DNA of 7,712 bases from positions 1 to 7,712 of the forward strand of contig CAMARL010000083.1 of the NCBI GenBank assembly GCA_945860325.1. Reading direction: 5' to 3'. The notes beneath the pieces were generated by a model. That model worked only from the letters and a program-made list of their open reading frames with translations. It was not told the DNA's origin and did not search any database. The position numbers and the translations under genes were made by a program. The number at the start of each line of letters is the position of its first letter. Positions within the stretch are counted from its first letter, which is position 1. Source of the DNA: Spirosoma fluviale. GTDB taxonomy: Bacteria; Bacteroidota; Bacteroidia; Cytophagales; Spirosomataceae. Of this stretch, positions 1 to 6,543 are shown piece by piece.

Positions 1-565
1 TATCAAAATCCCAAAGGGCAGTGTGGCAACCAATCGACGTGATTTCAGAGGCAAAATTTCCCGTAAAAATGGACGATAAAAAATTAGGCCAATGCATGAC
101 CCACCTCGTTTTTTTCCAAACCTCTAAACTTACCTGAGATACTCTAAAAGCCTGAAGCCCTGAATTCAAATTACCTAAAATGGGTGAAGCAGTCGCACGA
201 GCAAATTCATCATCGCCTCCATAATTTGAATAGGGAAAAAGCCCCTCAGGAAAAGCTTTTAAATAATTATAGAGAGGACTAACCGCATGACCTTTTTCGT
301 CAACAAACACGACGGTTGCCCCGTATCCAGAAAAATTAAGTGCACAAATTTGATATTCCGGGAGGGCATTGATCTCAGCAAAAGTCTGTAACATCCATGA
401 ACGAACAGCCGGCAAGTCATCGCCTAGAAAACCATCCTCATCAGGAATTTCATTGAAATTTTGTTGGCGCTCGAAGACGATCTGATACAACTCATTCCAA
501 AGGAAAAATTTTTTATTCGTTTTGCCAATGTCAAAAACTGCGATAACCTTCACGCGATCCCCCAT
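1..565 (-). CDS. rhaB: FGGY-family carbohydrate kinase, predicted L-rhamnulokinase (partial, C-terminal part beyond the left edge)
   Basis: The gene is open at base 1, and 188 complete codons of the N-terminal part are visible. Near the start it has the phosphate-binding signature of the actin-like FGGY kinases, FDIGKTNKK at residues 11-19 (D12, G14, T16, K18). Further on, NFSGYGATVVFVDEKG (77-92) and SIGCHTALWDF (177-187) resemble conserved stretches of FGGY sugar kinases. Full-length family members have roughly 450-500 residues, so over half is missing. It starts 1 bp after the rhaI stop codon and is clearly the third gene of the rhamnose operon. That context suggests it phosphorylates L-rhamnulose to L-rhamnulose-1-phosphate with ATP in the cytoplasm. 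The family assignment is seen in the sequence; the substrate is inferred from neighbours, and related kinases act on fuculose or xylulose. The start is uncertain: ATG at 565-563, or an in-frame GTG at 553-551 that would give MKVIAVFDIG and has a G-rich run just before it. Confidence 0.85.
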   Translation of the reverse strand, partial: MGDRVKVIAVFDIGKTNKKFFLWNELYQIVFERQQNFNEIPDEDGFLGDDLPAVRSWMLQTFAEINALPEYQICALNFSGYGATVVFVDEKGHAVSPLYNYLKAFPEGLFPYSNYGGDDEFARATASPILGNLNSGLQAFRVSQVSLEVWKKTRWVMHWPNFLSSIFTGNFASEITSIGCHTALWDFD

Positions 566-566
566 G

Positions 567-1826
567 TTATAATCCAGTCGCCTGCGTTTTTTCTCCCCGC
601 GTTTCAATCAACTTTGCGCGCGCTTTTGAATGTCTAAAGTAAGCCAATGGATCTAAAGCACCTCCTAATTCTAAACGAGCCTGAGCTACAAGTGAACGAA
701 CATCCGTTCTGAAAGCGGCTTGTAAAATTTCTTGGCATTTAACGACATCATTTTCGTCGCGGGCCATTTCTAACGCTTTTTGATCCACCAATAAAGCCTG
801 AGCATAGGCAATTTGAATCGCTTCAACAGATTGCATTAAGTCTTCTAAAGGATCTTTCACATTATGTGAAGCGTCGATCATCCAACCAAGGTCTTTTGCA
901 TGATTCATTCCTCTAGCATCCATCCCTTCCACTAATTCATTGAAGATTAAAAACAACTGATAAGGCTTAATGGATCCAGCGGTTAAATCGTCATCGCCAT
1001 ATTTGGAATCATTGAAATGGAATCCACCTAATTTGCCTTCCATTAACAAGATTGATACAATTTGCTCAATGTTGGCATTGGGTAAATGATGGCCTAAGTC
1101 CACTAAGGTATACGCTTTCGGACCTAATTTATTCACCATGGAATAGGATGCACCCCAGTCGCCAACGGTCGTCGAGTAAAAATTAGGCTCATAGGCTTTA
1201 TATTCTAAATACAATTTCCAATCGGAAGGCAATGCCGCATAAATCTCTTCTAAACTCTCAACCGTTCTTTGGTACGTTTTTCTGAAGTTCAATTGGCCAG
1301 GAAAGCAAGAACCGTCGGACAACCAAACCGTTAAGGATTTAGAACCCAAACTCACTCCGTGCTTAATAACTTCAACATTATGATCGATAGCTTGCTTACG
1401 CGTCGCTTTGGAAACGTGTTGCAAAGAGCCAAATTTATAAGAAAGCGCTTGGCCTGATTGGTCCTGAAACGTATTTGAATTCACTGCGTCAAAGGCTAAA
1501 CCATGTTGGGCAGCCAATGTCATAATGGCCTTAGGATCTGATGGAATATCCCATGGAATATGCAATGAAATGGCACCTGAAGATTTATTTAACGAATGTA
1601 ACAAACCGACATCGGCAATTTTCTCCTCTAAATTTCTAGGTTCTCCTCCCGCTGAAAAACGTCCAAATCGTGTCCCTCCTGTGCCTAAAGCCCAAGAAGG
1701 AATCGCAATTTGAAAATCTTTCAATTTTTGAACAAGACTAGAAGGAACATTCACCTCACTAGTCAGAAATTCAAGTTGGCGCTCATGCCTCCCTACTAAA
1801 CTTTCATTATGACTCGAAATATCCAT
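567..1826 (-). CDS. rhaI: L-rhamnose isomerase, Pseudomonas stutzeri (RhaI) type
   Basis: This 419-residue TIM-barrel enzyme interconverts L-rhamnose and L-rhamnulose, the first cytoplasmic step of rhamnose breakdown. From memory, the P. stutzeri enzyme uses E219, D254 and H281 for metal binding and H257, D289 and D291 near the active site. This protein has the matching residues at a constant offset of 11: E208 (in YLEYK), D243 and H246 (in LVDLGHHLP), H270 (in GFHFNDSKYGDDD), D278 and D280. D318 in WMIDASHN is the likely fourth metal ligand. The length is close to that family's roughly 430 residues and the RhaA fold variant of E. coli is not indicated. The frame stays open 31 codons further upstream, to base 1919, but that stretch is Cys/Trp-rich and lies wholly inside the rhaEW coding sequence. 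The ATG at 1826-1824, 2 bp after the rhaEW stop, is therefore the natural start (MDISSHNES). No Shine-Dalgarno sequence is evident; translation is probably coupled to rhaEW. Confidence 0.93.
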   Translation of the reverse strand: MDISSHNESLVGRHERQLEFLTSEVNVPSSLVQKLKDFQIAIPSWALGTGGTRFGRFSAGGEPRNLEEKIADVGLLHSLNKSSGAISLHIPWDIPSDPKAIMTLAAQHGLAFDAVNSNTFQDQSGQALSYKFGSLQHVSKATRKQAIDHNVEVIKHGVSLGSKSLTVWLSDGSCFPGQLNFRKTYQRTVESLEEIYAALPSDWKLYLEYKAYEPNFYSTTVGDWGASYSMVNKLGPKAYTLVDLGHHLPNANIEQIVSILLMEGKLGGFHFNDSKYGDDDLTAGSIKPYQLFLIFNELVEGMDARGMNHAKDLGWMIDASHNVKDPLEDLMQSVEAIQIAYAQALLVDQKALEMARDENDVVKCQEILQAAFRTDVRSLVAQARLELGGALDPLAYFRHSKARAKLIETRGEKTQATGL

Positions 1827-1828
1827 AT

Positions 1829-3952
1829 CTATCTTAAAAAACCAGCGGCCACTCCACCATCCACATTCAAGGCATTTCCAGTCGACTTGCTCAATAAACC
1901 ACCCACAAAAGCAAAACATGCATTGGCGATGTCTTCCGGCAATACCGACTTATTTAAAATAGTTCTTTTGGCATAAAAAGCAGGTAATTCAGCTACAGTA
2001 ATGCCGTAAGCTTTCGCTCTTCCTTCGGCCCAACCGCCTGCCCAAATATTGGAATCAGCAATAACAGCGTCAGGGTTTACTGTGTTTACGCGAATTTGAT
2101 CTTCGCCAAGTTCAGCGGCCAATAACCTAGTCATGTGCGCTTGGGCAGCTTTGGCTGATCCATACCCCACATTATTAGGTCCGGCAACAAATGCGTTTTT
2201 AGAAACAATATTGATAATATCGCCCCCTAAGCCTTGTTTTCTCATAATGGCAACAGCTGCCTGAGAGACTAAATATTGACCCTTCACTAAAATATCATAC
2301 AAGCGATCCCAATCTTCTTGGGTATGCTCTAAAATTCCTTTTGAAATACTAATTCCTGCATTATTGACGATCAAATCAATCCCACCAAAGGCTAAACTAG
2401 CATCCTTCAAAGCTTGCTCGATCGATGCTTGACTCGTCACATCGGCGATCACCGTGGTCACTGAATCGCGACCAAATAAACCAATAAACTCATCTTTAGC
2501 CTCAGCCAAACGATCCGGATTTACATCATTTAAAACGATACATGCTCCTTCTTGAGCCATTTTCTTGGCAATCGCCTTTCCGATACCTCCCGCTGATCCT
2601 GTCACAAAAGCCACTCGGCCCGACAAAGATTTAGGCTTAGGCATTCGTTGCAATTTGGCTTCTTCTAATAACCAATATTCAATATCAAATGCTTCTTGGC
2701 GAGGCAATGACGTATACGACGAAATCGCCTCCGCTCCACGCATCACATTAATCGCATTCAAATAAAATTCATTGGCTACACGAGAGGTCTGCTTATCTTT
2801 CGCGAAAGTAAACATTCCCACCCCAGGATATAAAATAACCACGGGATTTGGATCTCTCATGGCTGGACTATTCGGATGTTTACATGTCTCATGGTATGAG
2901 GCATACATATCGCGATATGCCACAAATAAAGGCTCTAACTGAGCTTTGATCGCATTTAAATCACTAAGATCTTGATCCGGTGTAAGGTTCAAGACCAAAG
3001 GAGAAATTTTAGTTCTCAAGAAATGGTCTGGACAAGAAGTACCTAATGGCGCTAAACGATCCAAATCATTTGAATTGATGTATTGCAAAATGCGCTCATC
3101 ATCTGAAAAATGACCAATCATCTGCACATGAGATGAACAGAATCCTCTCAAAATAGGTGCTAATGCGGATGCTTGAGCTTTACGTGCTTCTGGAGCCAGA
3201 CTTGAAATTTTTGATCCACCAAAAACAGGACGAGCAACGCCCTCTTTGGAAGCAATATATTCAGCACACTTTTCAATGACTTCTAAGGTATTGATGTAAC
3301 AATCATAGGAAGTATCAGCCCAGGTAAATAATCCATGAGAACCTAACATAATTCCTTTTAAAGCAACACCTCTTGAAGCTGCTTCTGAAAGACAAGCTCT
3401 CAATTGCAAGCCTAAATCGTATCCTGGACGTTGCCAGCCAACCCAACCAATTTGTCCACCAAATAACTCGTCTGTTATTTTTTTACCATCTTTTGCTGCT
3501 GCTATGGCAATAGCCGCGTCTGGGTGAAGGTGGTCAATATGTTTAAAGGGAAGAAATCCATGCAAAGGTGTATCAATCGAAGGGGCTTTTGACGCTAAAT
3601 CAAAAATGCAATAATTGAACAATTCAACCATTTCATCTTCATGTTCCAAGCCACGATATACATTTTCTAAAGAATTGAATCGGTCCATGTATAATGCCGC
3701 ACAACCCGATTTTTTTAAGGTACCTATGTCTCCACCCGATCCCTTTATCCACATCACATCCGTCTCAGAACCAGTCAAAGGATCTTTATCTTGTATCTTA
3801 ACAGAAGTATTACCTCCGCCATAATTCGTTAAGCGCAAATCAGCCCCTAATAAATTAGACCGATAAATGAACAAATCGACCTCTTTGCCCTTCATCGCTT
3901 CGGCCTTAGCATCGTCCCAGAGGTATGAAACGTGATTGTATTTTTTCGACAT
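1829..3952 (-). CDS. rhaEW: bifunctional L-rhamnulose-1-phosphate aldolase / L-lactaldehyde dehydrogenase (class II aldolase-SDR fusion)
   Basis: This 707-residue cytoplasmic protein joins two enzymes. Residues about 1-430 are a class II (zinc) aldolase/adducin domain: GGGNTSVK (45-52), the HLH pair H141/H143 and H206 in GSHGLFTW, which are the expected zinc ligands. This part should split L-rhamnulose-1-phosphate into dihydroxyacetone phosphate and L-lactaldehyde. Residues about 443-707 are a short-chain dehydrogenase with the NAD(P)-binding TGSAGGIG (451-458), NNAG (530-533), catalytic S584 and the YxxxK pair Y597/K601, expected to oxidise the lactaldehyde to L-lactate. Both active sites look intact, and the length suits the known RhaEW fusion described in comparative work on rhamnose regulons. 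It is the first gene of the operon, followed by rhaI after 2 bp. The start ATG (MSKKYNH) has an A/T-rich leader and no Shine-Dalgarno sequence, as is usual in Bacteroidota. Family and architecture are seen directly; the rhamnose substrate rests on the fusion type plus rhaI next door. Confidence 0.93.
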   Translation of the reverse strand: MSKKYNHVSYLWDDAKAEAMKGKEVDLFIYRSNLLGADLRLTNYGGGNTSVKIQDKDPLTGSETDVMWIKGSGGDIGTLKKSGCAALYMDRFNSLENVYRGLEHEDEMVELFNYCIFDLASKAPSIDTPLHGFLPFKHIDHLHPDAAIAIAAAKDGKKITDELFGGQIGWVGWQRPGYDLGLQLRACLSEAASRGVALKGIMLGSHGLFTWADTSYDCYINTLEVIEKCAEYIASKEGVARPVFGGSKISSLAPEARKAQASALAPILRGFCSSHVQMIGHFSDDERILQYINSNDLDRLAPLGTSCPDHFLRTKISPLVLNLTPDQDLSDLNAIKAQLEPLFVAYRDMYASYHETCKHPNSPAMRDPNPVVILYPGVGMFTFAKDKQTSRVANEFYLNAINVMRGAEAISSYTSLPRQEAFDIEYWLLEEAKLQRMPKPKSLSGRVAFVTGSAGGIGKAIAKKMAQEGACIVLNDVNPDRLAEAKDEFIGLFGRDSVTTVIADVTSQASIEQALKDASLAFGGIDLIVNNAGISISKGILEHTQEDWDRLYDILVKGQYLVSQAAVAIMRKQGLGGDIINIVSKNAFVAGPNNVGYGSAKAAQAHMTRLLAAELGEDQIRVNTVNPDAVIADSNIWAGGWAEGRAKAYGITVAELPAFYAKRTILNKSVLPEDIANACFAFVGGLLSKSTGNALNVDGGVAAGFLR

Positions 3953-4001
3953 TATTTTAAATTAATTATTATTACTAAGTAGTTAAATCAAACATTTAAA
4001 A

Positions 4002-4031
4002 CAAAAATACAATTTAAAGAAAGCCCAACAA
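4002..4031 (-). promoter_or_regulatory. predicted Bacteroidota-type promoter of the rhamnose operon
   Basis: On the minus strand, TATTTTTG (4009-4002) matches the -7 consensus TAnnTTTG fully. A TTG (4031-4029) lies exactly 19 bases upstream, as expected for the -33 element. Transcription would start near base 3995, giving an untranslated leader of about 43 bases before the rhaEW ATG. The TTG sits only 23 bases past the stop codon of the upstream amidohydrolase gene, so the rhamnose operon most likely has its own promoter. The copies of ATTTAAA at 3994-4000 and 4012-4018 flank the -7 box and could be regulator half-sites, but this is only a guess. Confidence 0.6.
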
Positions 4032-4054
4032 TCCTATTAGGGATAAGGATAGTC

Positions 4055-5389
4055 TTATTTTTTCAATTTCTTAACATTCATTGCTTGATCGAAATAATCC
4101 ACGACTAAATGACTCAATGCTTTTACGCCAATTTGGAATTTAGATTCGTCCAAATAAAAATCCGGCGTATGATGCGCTGCTACTTCGGTAGCTTTTTTAT
4201 CTGCAGGCCTGGCCCCTAAAAAGAAGAAAAAGCCAGGTGTTTTTTCTTGGAAATAACTAAAGTCTTCCGCACCCATGATTGCATGAATTAAACTAACGCC
4301 TTCTTTTCCACTGATGCCAACCAAAGTAGGCAGCATATTTTCAACTAATTTAGGATTATTGTAGGTCACCGGATATCCCGTACCTATCGTAACATCGGCC
4401 TTCCCTCCCCCACTGATGGCAATATTGGTGGCAATTTCGTTGATTCGATGGTGCACTAATTCTCGCTGAGCTGGATCAAACGTCCGAATCGTACCAATCA
4501 TATGAGCACTTTCAGGAATAATATTCTGACGAATACCACTATGAATAGCCCCCACAGTCACAATAGCAGGATTTTCTGAAATATTAACACTTCTAGAAAC
4601 AATCGTCTGTAAACCCATGACAATTTGAGATGAAATAACAATGGGATCCACTCCCGCCCAAGGATAAGCCCCATGCGCTTGCTTTCCATTGACCTTAATA
4701 TCTAATTGGTCCACGCCAGCCATCGTCGCTTCAGGTTTGTATTCAATTAAACCTAAATCAAATTGGGCTTCAATATGTAAACCAAAAATAACATCCACTT
4801 TAGGATTTTCTAAAACCCCTTCCCTAACCATCAACTCAGCCCCTGAAATAATTTTTTCCCCTTTTTCATTGTAAACTCCCTCTTCGGATGGCTGAAAAAT
4901 AAACTTAACCGTACCAGCTAAATTAGCTTTTTCGGAAGCTAAAATTTGAGCTACAGCCATCAGCATAGCCACGTGCGAATCATGACCACAAGCATGCATA
5001 ACACCTGTTTTTTGACCATTGTAGACCACTTCTACTTTGGATTTAAAGGGTAAATTTCCTCGTTCCGTCACTGGCAAAGCATCCATATCAGCACGCAAAG
5101 CAACGACAGGACCCGGCTTCCCGCCTCGTAAAATTCCTACAACACCTGTGATGGCGACCTTTTCTTGGACTTCTAAACCTAATGATTTCAAATGCGCGGC
5201 TATAATCCCAGCCGTTCTAAACTCTTGATTTCCCAATTCAGGATGCTCATGAAAATCTCGGCGCCAAGCAATCACTTGATCTTTGAGTGCATCAGATTTT
5301 TGATTAATGGATGGCTTTAAAGCAGTTTGTGCATCTGCCAGTGAAAAATGTAAAATAAATGACGCGAGTAATAGAAATTGCTTTTTCAT
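4055..5389 (-). CDS. exported M20D-type metallo-amidohydrolase (N-acyl-amino acid hydrolase/carboxypeptidase-like)
   Basis: This is a 444-residue member of peptidase family M20, subfamily D, which includes aminoacylase/hippurate hydrolase and plant IAA-amino acid hydrolases. These enzymes cleave an amide bond of N-acylated amino acids using two metal ions. Probable metal ligands are C134 and H136 in HACGHDSH, E170 in QPSEEG with E169 as the likely general base, H205 in GLHIE, and H407 in AHHTPDFY. MGAEDFSYF (372-380) is a typical late family motif. The dimerisation/lid domain would span about 222-340. The first 20 residues form a Sec signal peptide (KK, hydrophobic core, cleavage after ADA before Q21), with no lipobox cysteine, so the mature enzyme is probably periplasmic. 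It lies 156 bp downstream of the Tat-signal gene on the same strand and ends 102 bp before rhaEW. The preferred acyl group and amino acid cannot be told from sequence; a link with rhamnose use is not evident. Confidence 0.92.
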   Translation of the reverse strand: MKKQFLLLASFILHFSLADAQTALKPSINQKSDALKDQVIAWRRDFHEHPELGNQEFRTAGIIAAHLKSLGLEVQEKVAITGVVGILRGGKPGPVVALRADMDALPVTERGNLPFKSKVEVVYNGQKTGVMHACGHDSHVAMLMAVAQILASEKANLAGTVKFIFQPSEEGVYNEKGEKIISGAELMVREGVLENPKVDVIFGLHIEAQFDLGLIEYKPEATMAGVDQLDIKVNGKQAHGAYPWAGVDPIVISSQIVMGLQTIVSRSVNISENPAIVTVGAIHSGIRQNIIPESAHMIGTIRTFDPAQRELVHHRINEIATNIAISGGGKADVTIGTGYPVTYNNPKLVENMLPTLVGISGKEGVSLIHAIMGAEDFSYFQEKTPGFFFFLGARPADKKATEVAAHHTPDFYLDESKFQIGVKALSHLVVDYFDQAMNVKKLKK

Positions 5390-5477
5390 TTTATGTCGTT
5401 GATGTTCAAAAATTTAATATTTTTTTTACAGAAGAAAAAAATCCTAAGAACGAAGGTACAAAGCAGACGATAAATCT

Positions 5478-5507
5478 CAGAATTAAATTCGAATTTCCGC
5501 TGTGCAA
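5478..5507 (-). promoter_or_regulatory. candidate promoter of the M20 amidohydrolase gene with a 12-bp palindrome in its spacer
   Basis: On the minus strand, TTG (5507-5505) is followed after 19 bases by TAATTCTG (5485-5478), which differs from the Bacteroidota -7 consensus TAnnTTTG at one position. The start would be near base 5471, leaving a leader of about 80 bases. A perfect 12-bp palindrome, AAATTCGAATTT (5485-5496), occupies part of the spacer and could be a repressor site. A second weak option nearer the gene is AATTTTTG (minus strand, around 5407-5414), which also lacks one consensus base and has no clear -33 partner. The rest of the 156-bp gap shows no gene or clear terminator. Confidence 0.35.
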
Positions 5508-5545
5508 CTATTCTCAGGACTCTTTAATAAAATTTAAATTAGGAA

Positions 5546-6469
5546 TTATTTATACCCCCAATTGCTCATGATTTGTAAATCTTCTTTTACGCAATCCATG
5601 GCTTTTAAACCTTGGTAGGATTCCTGTTCAATAATAAAATGCTTAGTTCCACCTAATTTGTCTCCTAGTTTAACCAAAGCTAACACATCAATTTGTCCTG
5701 AACCTTTGCCTAAAATGGTCGACTCAAATTTCTCATGGCCAGCAGCCGAGGGAACTTCGTCTTTCACGTGCATCGATACAAAACGGCCCGGCCATTTTTT
5801 CAAAATTTCTCCTGGAACACCGCCACCATTAATCATATTACCTATGTCTAATTGCTGCGTAACTAATTTAGGATCCGTGTTATTTAACATGATATCATAA
5901 AGTAATTCGCCTTCTAATTTTTCTGAGAATTCAAAATCATGGTTGTGATATCCGAATTTCATGCCAGACTTTTGGCATAATTCTCCAGACTTATTAAATA
6001 TATCCATGTATTTCAATAACAAATTTTTGTCTTTTCGAATGCCCATGTCGATCGATGGGCTAATGACAAATTCTTGACCACAAGTAGCTGCATCTTCTAC
6101 GGTTTTTTTCCATAAATCCGTAAAGTCTTTTTTCGAATCATCCCAGTGTGGCTTGCCCATCACCGTGTGACCCGATGGCATTTTTAAACCTAAATCATCT
6201 AAGCGTTTTTTAAATTCCTGAGCGGACCAACCGTAAAACTTGTGATTCACGTAGTTTGCGTGTTCCACATATTTATACCCCATCTCGGCCAATTTGGTCA
6301 AAGAACCCATCGGGTCAATTTTCATATCCTCACGAATGGAATACAATTGAATACCAACTAGTTTTTTATATTTGGCAGCGGCCAAAGATTGTAAGGCCGG
6401 AGAGGCGATAGCGATAGCTCCAAGGCCAAAAGCACTTTTTCTTAAAAAAGATCGTCTTGATGAATTCAT
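5546..6469 (-). CDS. Tat-exported TIM-barrel protein, xylose isomerase-like (sugar phosphate isomerase/epimerase family)
   Basis: This 307-residue protein begins with a twin-arginine signal: SRRSFLRK at 4-11, then a hydrophobic stretch (13-31) ending near LAAA, so it is probably folded in the cytoplasm with its metal and then exported to the periplasm. The remainder is a xylose isomerase-like (AP endonuclease 2 superfamily) TIM barrel. Supporting motifs are GIQLYSIRED (39-48), GYHNHDFEF (173-181), QQLDIGN (205-211), HVKD (234-237) and IIEQE (279-283). H175 or H177, D208, H234 and E281 are the likely metal-site residues by analogy with inosose dehydratase and related epimerases. Many such proteins in Bacteroidota are annotated only as sugar phosphate isomerase/epimerase; a phosphorylated substrate is unlikely for an exported protein, and the true substrate is not known to me. 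The gene is divergent from rarA and may be co-transcribed with the M20 gene, although the 156-bp gap makes separate promoters plausible. Confidence 0.9.
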   Translation of the reverse strand: MNSSRRSFLRKSAFGLGAIAIASPALQSLAAAKYKKLVGIQLYSIREDMKIDPMGSLTKLAEMGYKYVEHANYVNHKFYGWSAQEFKKRLDDLGLKMPSGHTVMGKPHWDDSKKDFTDLWKKTVEDAATCGQEFVISPSIDMGIRKDKNLLLKYMDIFNKSGELCQKSGMKFGYHNHDFEFSEKLEGELLYDIMLNNTDPKLVTQQLDIGNMINGGGVPGEILKKWPGRFVSMHVKDEVPSAAGHEKFESTILGKGSGQIDVLALVKLGDKLGGTKHFIIEQESYQGLKAMDCVKEDLQIMSNWGYK

Positions 6470-6492
6470 ATATTAGGTTTTTTTTATAGGTC

Positions 6493-6524
6493 TAAACTTA
6501 ACAATTCTATTTCAATTTTACAAA
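6493..6524 (-). promoter_or_regulatory. predicted promoter of the Tat-signal isomerase-like gene
   Basis: On the minus strand, TTTG (6524-6521) is followed after 20 bases by TAAGTTTA (6500-6493). This fits the Bacteroidota -33/-7 arrangement with a single mismatch in the last base of the -7 box. Transcription would start near base 6486, about 17 bases ahead of the ATG at 6469. It lies within the 74-bp spacer shared with the divergent rarA gene, for which I could find no equally good promoter. Confidence 0.5.
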
Positions 6525-6543
6525 AATCGCGTAACTTCGAATC

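Noticed and set aside
4031..4050. Possible rho-independent terminator after the M20 gene (ATCCT/AGGAT inverted repeat on the minus strand).
   Set aside because: The stem is only 5 bp with a 10-base loop and no clean T-run follows; it also overlaps the predicted -33 box of the rhaEW promoter.
5359..5571. 70-codon plus-strand frame spanning the gap between the Tat-signal and M20 genes.
   Set aside because: It overlaps the ends of both genes antisense, has low-complexity Lys/Phe/Asn-rich composition and no recognisable domain; most likely chance.
1525..5900. Short plus-strand open frames inside the rhaI, rhaEW, M20 and Tat-signal genes (for example 1525-1713, 2565-2765, 3615-3824, 4689-4874, 5037-5228, 5658-5900).
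   Set aside because: They lie antisense to well-supported genes with conserved motifs, are 60-80 codons long, and show no recognisable domain or start context.
6510..6539. Possible rarA promoter with TAACTTCG (6532-6539) as -7 box.
   Set aside because: It has a consensus mismatch, lacks a good -33 partner at 19-21 bases, and would place the transcript start at or just inside the ATG, requiring a leaderless mRNA.
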